Part shown: piece by piece, positions 24,605 to 28,548 of the stretch
How positions within the stretch are numbered: the stretch's first letter is position 1
Layout of the letters: each line of letters begins with the position of its first letter
Source: Nostoc sp. GT001
GTDB taxonomy: Bacteria > Cyanobacteriota > Cyanobacteriia > Cyanobacteriales > Nostocaceae
Length of the DNA: 28,548 nucleotides
Direction: 5' to 3'
Assembly (NCBI RefSeq): GCF_030382115.1
Contig: NZ_JAUDRJ010000003.1
Span: 3,690,878-3,719,425, forward strand
The notes under the pieces: model-generated
The model's database searches: none
Told to the model about the DNA's origin: nothing
The model's input: the letters and a program-made list of their open reading frames with translations, nothing else
Position numbers and translations under genes: made by a program

Positions 24605-26290
24605 ATGGCAATATCTAATATCCTCAAAGAACCACAGCTTTTACGTTTGAATCGCTTGTTTAGTGGACTTCGTGGCGATTTCACGGGAGGACTAACAGCA
24701 GCAGTAGTAGCATTGCCTTTAGCTTTAGCCTTTGCGGTGGCCAGTGGTGTAGAACCAAAGGCGGGACTTTACACCGCGATTGTGGCGGGAATTGTCGCAG
24801 CAGTTTTTGGTGGTTCGTCAGTACAGATTACAGGGCCAACAGGTGCAATGGCTGTGATTTTGGTGGGAATTGTCGCCAAGTACGGCCTTGAGAAAGTTTG
24901 GATTGCTGGGGTGATGGCTGGAATTATCCAGATTGCCTTGGGGGTTGCCAAACTTGGACAGTTAGTAAAGTTTATTCCCTATCCGGTGACGGCAGGTTTT
25001 ACTAATGGTATTGCCGTCATTATTTTTTGTGGTCAGTTAAATAATTTCTTTGGTTTAAAATTACCACGTAGCGAACATTTTTTGCCGGGATTGTGGCAAA
25101 GTCTAACTCATGTAGAAGCTCTAAATTGGGCGGCGGTTGCTTTAGCTGTAGTGGTGATTGCAACCAATGTTTTGTAGCCCAGAATTAATACGACAATACC
25201 AGGTTCTTTAGTAGGACTGGTGTTAGCAACTGCGATCGCTTCTTCTTTCCATCTAAATGTACCAACAATTGGCACGATTCCCCAATCTTTACCGATGCCT
25301 CAAGGTATTCCCCATTGGAATAATTTTGGCTTGATTCGAGAACTAATTAATCCGGCTTTGGCTTTAGCTGCACTGGGGAGTATTGAATCGTTGCTATCGG
25401 CGGTAGTGGCTGATGGCATGACGGTTAGCGAGAAACATAATAGCGATCGCGAATTAATTGGTCAAGGTTTGGCTAATATGATTGTGCCATTTTTTGGTGG
25501 CATTCCTGCCACAGGTGCGATCGCTCGGACTGCTGTAAATGTCCGTTCTGGTGGCAAAACCCGACTATCTGGAGTAATTCACGGTCTTGCCTTAGCCATC
25601 ATCGTTTTAACTTTAGCACCCCTAGCAGCACAGATTCCTTTAGCTGCACTTGCTGGCATTCTGATGGTGGTGAGCCTGCGAATGATTGAATGGGAAGCCA
25701 TTGGTTTATTGATGCGTGCTACCTACTCCGACTTTGCGGTGATGATTCTCACCTGGCTAGTGACAATCTTGTTTGACTTAGTTCTCGCTGTCGAAGTGGG
25801 ATTGATTGCAGCTGGAGCCTTGTTCATTAAACGGATGAGCGATTTAAGTTTAGTTAAAATACCTGAAACCGAAGTATTTCCCCCTGGTACTCCTTTGGAA
25901 TTAGGTAAGGAAATTGCCGTTTATCGGGTAGATGGCCCCGTGTTTTTTGGTGCTGCTGAACGATTTGCTACTTTCCTCCGCGATGAACCGGAAGTGAAAT
26001 ATTTAATTTTGCGGTTGCGATTTGTACCCAATATGGACACAACTGGATTAGTAGCCTTAGAAGATATTTATCATGACTTGGAACGGCACAATTGCCGATT
26101 AATTCTCACAGGTTTACAACCCGAAGTCCAACAACTACTAGAACGTACAGGATTGTTAAATACAATTGGGTTATCAAATTGTTTTGAAACAACCACAGAG
26201 GCGATTTGCTCTATCTCTCCTCAGATTGCATGTTCTCAACCTGTAGCAGCTGATTTGAAAACAAAAGAATTGCTGGAATTGATTGACTGA
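24605..26290 (+). pseudogene. SulP-family anion transporter with in-frame amber codon
   Basis: One frame of 561 codons, interrupted only by a TAG at 25175-25177 (codon 191). Before it are the SulP start LRGDFTGGLTAAVVALPLALAFAVASG, the ITGPTGAM motif and the PYPVTAGFTNGIAVIIF helix. After it come ESLLSAVVADGMT, the GGIPATGAIARTAVNVRSGG motif and a C-terminal STAS domain (about 430-540, IAVYRVDGPVFFGAAERF, FVPNMDTTGLVALEDI). The family carries sulfate, bicarbonate (BicA) or dicarboxylates; the substrate here is undetermined. The stop probably replaced a Trp (TGG) or Gln (CAG) before PRINTTIPGSLVGL. A GTG at 25220 could restart translation but would lack the first helices. No other damage is seen, so loss is very recent or the stop is an error. 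Confidence 0.85.
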
Positions 26291-26339
26291 AAATATTTTG
26301 CCATTAAGAGAATGTTTGAAAAGTCGCAAAATATCCTAG

Positions 26340-26380
26340 AAAGCCCTCTCGAAACCTCTTTCCTTCTGAGAAGAGGCTTT
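26340..26380. terminator. Candidate terminator after the SulP gene
   Basis: CCTCTT (26355-26360) pairs with AAGAGG (26371-26376), and AAAGCC (26340-26345) can alternatively pair with GGCTTT (26375-26380). It lies about 50 bp past the stop. There is only a short T run (TTT), so this is a moderate candidate. Confidence 0.4.
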
Positions 26381-26398
26381 GATGTTAAGCTAAAACAC

Positions 26399-26531
26399 AT
26401 GAACCTATCCCACTATTGTAAAAATCCCTAGTTCTTTTCGTAAAATGTGCTTGAAAACCTTGATTTTTCGTTTTCAGTTCTCAATAAGCTTAAGCTTTGT
26501 AGCACAGATATTATTAGTGGGATAGGTTCAT
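26399..26531. repeat. MITE-like element with 17-bp terminal inverted repeats
   Basis: ATGAACCTATCCCACTA (26399-26415) and TAGTGGGATAGGTTCAT (26515-26531) are perfect complements 99 bp apart. The interior has no open frame. The form is that of a miniature inverted-repeat transposable element, perhaps derived from a transposon elsewhere in the genome. If the ends start at GAACC, both flanks carry AT, a possible 2-bp target duplication. Confidence 0.65.
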
Positions 26532-26567
26532 CTAATTTGCAGATGAAAATTTTCTCAATATCCTGTG

Positions 26568-26588
26568 GGGTGGGCATCTTGCCCGCCC
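26568..26588. repeat. GC-rich intergenic hairpin
   Basis: GGGTGGGC (26568-26575) and GCCCGCCC (26581-26588) form an 8-bp stem with one G-T wobble and the loop ATCTT. The GTGGGGTGGGCATCTTGCCC wording is one I associate with dispersed cyanobacterial repeats. Confidence 0.6.
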
Positions 26589-26803
26589 TGATTATGCAAC
26601 TTAAATGCTGATTAGCTTACCAAAAAAACTTTTTAAACATCCTCTCTATTTCTCCTCTCTCTGCGTTCTCTACGTCTCTGTACTAACCTAGCGGCAAGCC
26701 CCTTTGCATCTACGTTTATTACGAATTAGTTAAAGCCTGTATTCATTGCTGAATCAGGCTTTTGATATTTTTTATTCAACTCGCACGGAGAACTTCAGTT
26801 TAA

Positions 26804-27487
26804 TTACTGAATAGCGAATCCTTCCGGTCTAATTGCATCGTCCAAATCAACGCCCATCAGGTTAGCTCCCTGGATGTTTGCATTTGTCAGATTTGTATTT
26901 TCCAAGTCTGCGTTTTGTAGGTTAGCGGATTGCAGATTTGCTCCCAAGAGGTTGGCTTTCTCTAAGTCTGCATCAAAAAGGTTTGCTCCCACCAGGTTTG
27001 CTCCCCAAAGGTTTACCTTGCCTAAATCTGCTCCTTGAAAGTTAGCCCCTTGTAAGTTTGTTTGCTGCAAGTTAGCCCTTTCTAAGTCTGCATTTTGTAA
27101 GTTAGCACCTTCCAAGTTTGCTGCTTGCAGGTTTGCGTCTTTTAACATTGCCCCAGCGAGGTTACAGCCGACACATTCATTGGTTTGTAATAAATGTCTA
27201 ACGTTGTCTGCTACAGACACTATTGGCGATACAATCGGTGATATGACTGGTGTTGTCACAGGCTCTATTGGCGATACAACTGGAGATATTGCTGGTGCGG
27301 TTACAGACTCCATTGGTGATTCAACTGGAGCTAGTTCAGATTCCGTAGGTACAGATGGAGCTAGTGTTTGTGCTTTAGCACTGGGCTGGATAAGCAGAGT
27401 AAATCCCGCTAAAACTACCAGAAACACTGCTTTTACGAACCACTGAGTTAATTTTTTAGAGTTTGATTGATTCATTAGTTCCTTCAT
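26804..27487 (-). CDS. Secreted pentapeptide-repeat protein
   Basis: A 227-residue protein exported by a Sec signal: basic KKLTQWFVK, hydrophobic AVFLVVLAGFTLLIQPSA, and probable cleavage after AKA before QTLAPS. A Pro/Ser/Val-rich linker with PVVSPIEPV- and PVISPIVSPIV-type repeats follows (about 45-90), then NECVGCNL with a C-x-x-C pair. Next come about 20 tandem pentapeptides of the A(N/D)LXX type (for example GANLQNADLERANLQ), which should fold as a right-handed quadrilateral beta-helix. The frame is open to an ATG at 27577, but the ATG at 27487 has AGGAA eight bases upstream and starts just before the signal. The likely location is periplasm or thylakoid lumen. The binding partner is unknown. 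It is convergent with the SulP gene. Confidence 0.88.
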   Translation of the reverse strand: MKELMNQSNSKKLTQWFVKAVFLVVLAGFTLLIQPSAKAQTLAPSVPTESELAPVESPMESVTAPAISPVVSPIEPVTTPVISPIVSPIVSVADNVRHLLQTNECVGCNLAGAMLKDANLQAANLEGANLQNADLERANLQQTNLQGANFQGADLGKVNLWGANLVGANLFDADLEKANLLGANLQSANLQNADLENTNLTNANIQGANLMGVDLDDAIRPEGFAIQ

Positions 27488-27718
27488 AATCTGATTCCTA
27501 TTGGTGGGCTTGCTTTTATAAGAGCCATCGATAATGTGCTTTATTTTCACTTTAGATAACTTGATTGATAAGAGCAAATATTATTGTTATTCATATTGAT
27601 AAATTCAAGTGATTGAAAAATCTTTACTTGGATGGGAACCGATCGCTGATTTGTTTGCTTACATTCAGGAATTGCGATCGCGTAGAGCATCCACTGGAGG
27701 GGGGCGATCGCCTCATAC

Positions 27719-28393
27719 TTAGTTCCCAAGCATTGCCAGACTAGGTAAAAGTCGATATGTTTCACTTTTAATTAAGATAGAGAGTCCCAAGTAAATTAAG
27801 ACAAAGGGGAAGATTTTGCGACCGTAGCGAGTTAAAACGGGAGTCATCAGAGGATTACGAGTCAGGTTGTAAGAGAGTAAGCACCACATCCCAACAGTGC
27901 AATAGCAAACACACAGAATTACACCCAAACTTGGAAGATTACTAGTGGCAAACAACGGTACATAAATTCCAATGTTGTTTCCTCCATTGGCAATGGTGAC
28001 AGCAGAAACACGGTAAGTTTGAGGATCGCGGATGGTTGCAAATAGTGATTTCTTCTGGCGTCCAGATTTTACAGGAGAGTTTAAGTCAACTGACACAGCT
28101 TGCACTGTCTCTCCTTCCTCTTCTCGACTGATGAGATTACTGATACCAATAGTGATGGGAAGTAAACCTAGTAAACCAATCCAACTGCTGGGAATGAGCA
28201 GACCGCCGAAGAAACCAGGGAGACTGGCGCATACTAAGGTAGTAAATCCCAGAAATTCACCGATAACAATATGCTTAGGACGAAAGTTCCGATTGACCTT
28301 CCCGAAGAAAGCCGTCAAATATAAGTTGTCGTCAAAGGTAGTTGCAAAAGCGACAGAGATTCCAATCAATAATGTACTAATTAGCCAAGCCAT
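27719..28393 (-). CDS. CadD-like cadmium resistance transporter
   Basis: A 224-residue integral membrane protein of the cadmium resistance transporter (CadD) family, related to the LysE-like exporters. It begins with a helix followed by the conserved FATTFDDNLYL; the acidic pair in TTFDDN is a likely metal-contact site. Segments VIGEFLGFTTLVCASLPG, WIGLLGLLPITIGISNLI, VTIANGGNNIGIYVPLFA and KIFPFVLIYLGLSILI give about six helices. A charged loop of about 35 residues (SREEEGETVQ...GRQKK) separates the two halves. The expected role is efflux of Cd2+ or another divalent cation. It is monocistronic, with 155 bp upstream in the window and no ArsR/CmtR-type regulator visible. Confidence 0.88.
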   Translation of the reverse strand: MAWLISTLLIGISVAFATTFDDNLYLTAFFGKVNRNFRPKHIVIGEFLGFTTLVCASLPGFFGGLLIPSSWIGLLGLLPITIGISNLISREEEGETVQAVSVDLNSPVKSGRQKKSLFATIRDPQTYRVSAVTIANGGNNIGIYVPLFATSNLPSLGVILCVCYCTVGMWCLLSYNLTRNPLMTPVLTRYGRKIFPFVLIYLGLSILIKSETYRLLPSLAMLGN

Positions 28394-28548
28394 AATTGTT
28401 GCTCACAGTAATTCAATGCTGTTTGTCTTAGTCCTCTCTGCTTCTCGATGTGAGGGCAGGTTAGGCAATTTTGTGACTGTTTTTCTAACGACAACCGATC
28501 GATATTCGTTATTTATCAGCCAATTACCCAATTTTTAGAGGCATCGCC

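Larger units (their letters stand above)
26291..26803. other. Intergenic region between SulP and pentapeptide genes
   Basis: About 510 bp between convergent genes, packed with inverted repeats: a terminator-like stem at 26340-26380, a 133-bp element with terminal inverted repeats (26399-26531), and a GGGTGGGC/GCCCGCCC hairpin (26568-26588). TCTCTGCGTTCTCTACGTCTC words follow, which are common in Nostoc intergenic DNA. No gene is supported. Confidence 0.6.

Noticed and set aside
28032..28538. 168-codon plus-strand frame at the right end
   Set aside because: It is antisense to most of the CadD-like gene, which has clear family motifs; the plus frame has none.

Overview
The window looks like chromosome from a filamentous, probably heterocyst-forming cyanobacterium of the Nostoc/Anabaena type. 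The evidence is the many HIP1 octamers (GCGATCGC), heptanucleotide short tandem repeats between genes, and cyanobacterium-typical genes: CP12, a Ycf33/DUF751 protein, DUF3177 and DUF4327 proteins, and a HetZ-family protein. Most genes are ordinary housekeeping or accessory genes. The interest lies in how many are broken, foreign or flanked by repeats.

Layout. 1-5100: a calcineurin-like phosphoesterase, a FIST-domain sensor protein (minus strand), the Calvin-cycle switch protein CP12, a DUF3177 membrane protein and a small conserved protein. 5128-5759: a GC-richer orphan gene whose edges resemble an integron gene cassette. 5828-6381: an overlapping DUF433/DUF5615 toxin-antitoxin pair. 6440-9407: cbiD (cobalamin synthesis), split by a one-base frameshift in an A6 run, then guaA (GMP synthetase). 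10059-11617: a single-domain response regulator convergent with a zinc-type cation diffusion facilitator. 11986-12231: a GC-rich fragment of a short-chain dehydrogenase. 12454-15159: a conserved hypothetical, DUF4327, rbfA and a DUF751 protein.

15325-18076 is a defence island. An AT-rich type II restriction-modification pair (PD-(D/E)XK-like nuclease plus Dam-family methyltransferase, start and stop overlapping by 8 bp) lies between the N-terminal stub of a second Dam gene and a decayed antitoxin gene with an internal stop. A perfect palindrome covers the likely promoter of the pair. 18194-21976: a HetZ-family gene, a Sua5/YciO/YrdC-family gene and larC (nickel-pincer cofactor), the last two divergent across low-complexity repeats.

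22018-24223 holds two dead insertion sequences 56 bp apart: an internally deleted IS4-family element and a multiply mutated ISAs1-family element flanked by 19-bp direct repeats. 24605-26290 is a SulP anion transporter with one in-frame amber codon. A 133-bp element with 17-bp terminal inverted repeats follows, then a secreted pentapeptide-repeat protein and a CadD-like cadmium-resistance transporter.

No tRNA, rRNA, CRISPR array or riboswitch was recognised. The best candidates for something new are the cassette-like unit at 5128-5759, the restriction-modification island with its palindromic promoter and Dam stub, and the two nearly intact but interrupted genes (cbiD and the SulP transporter), where recoding or sequencing error must be separated from true loss.
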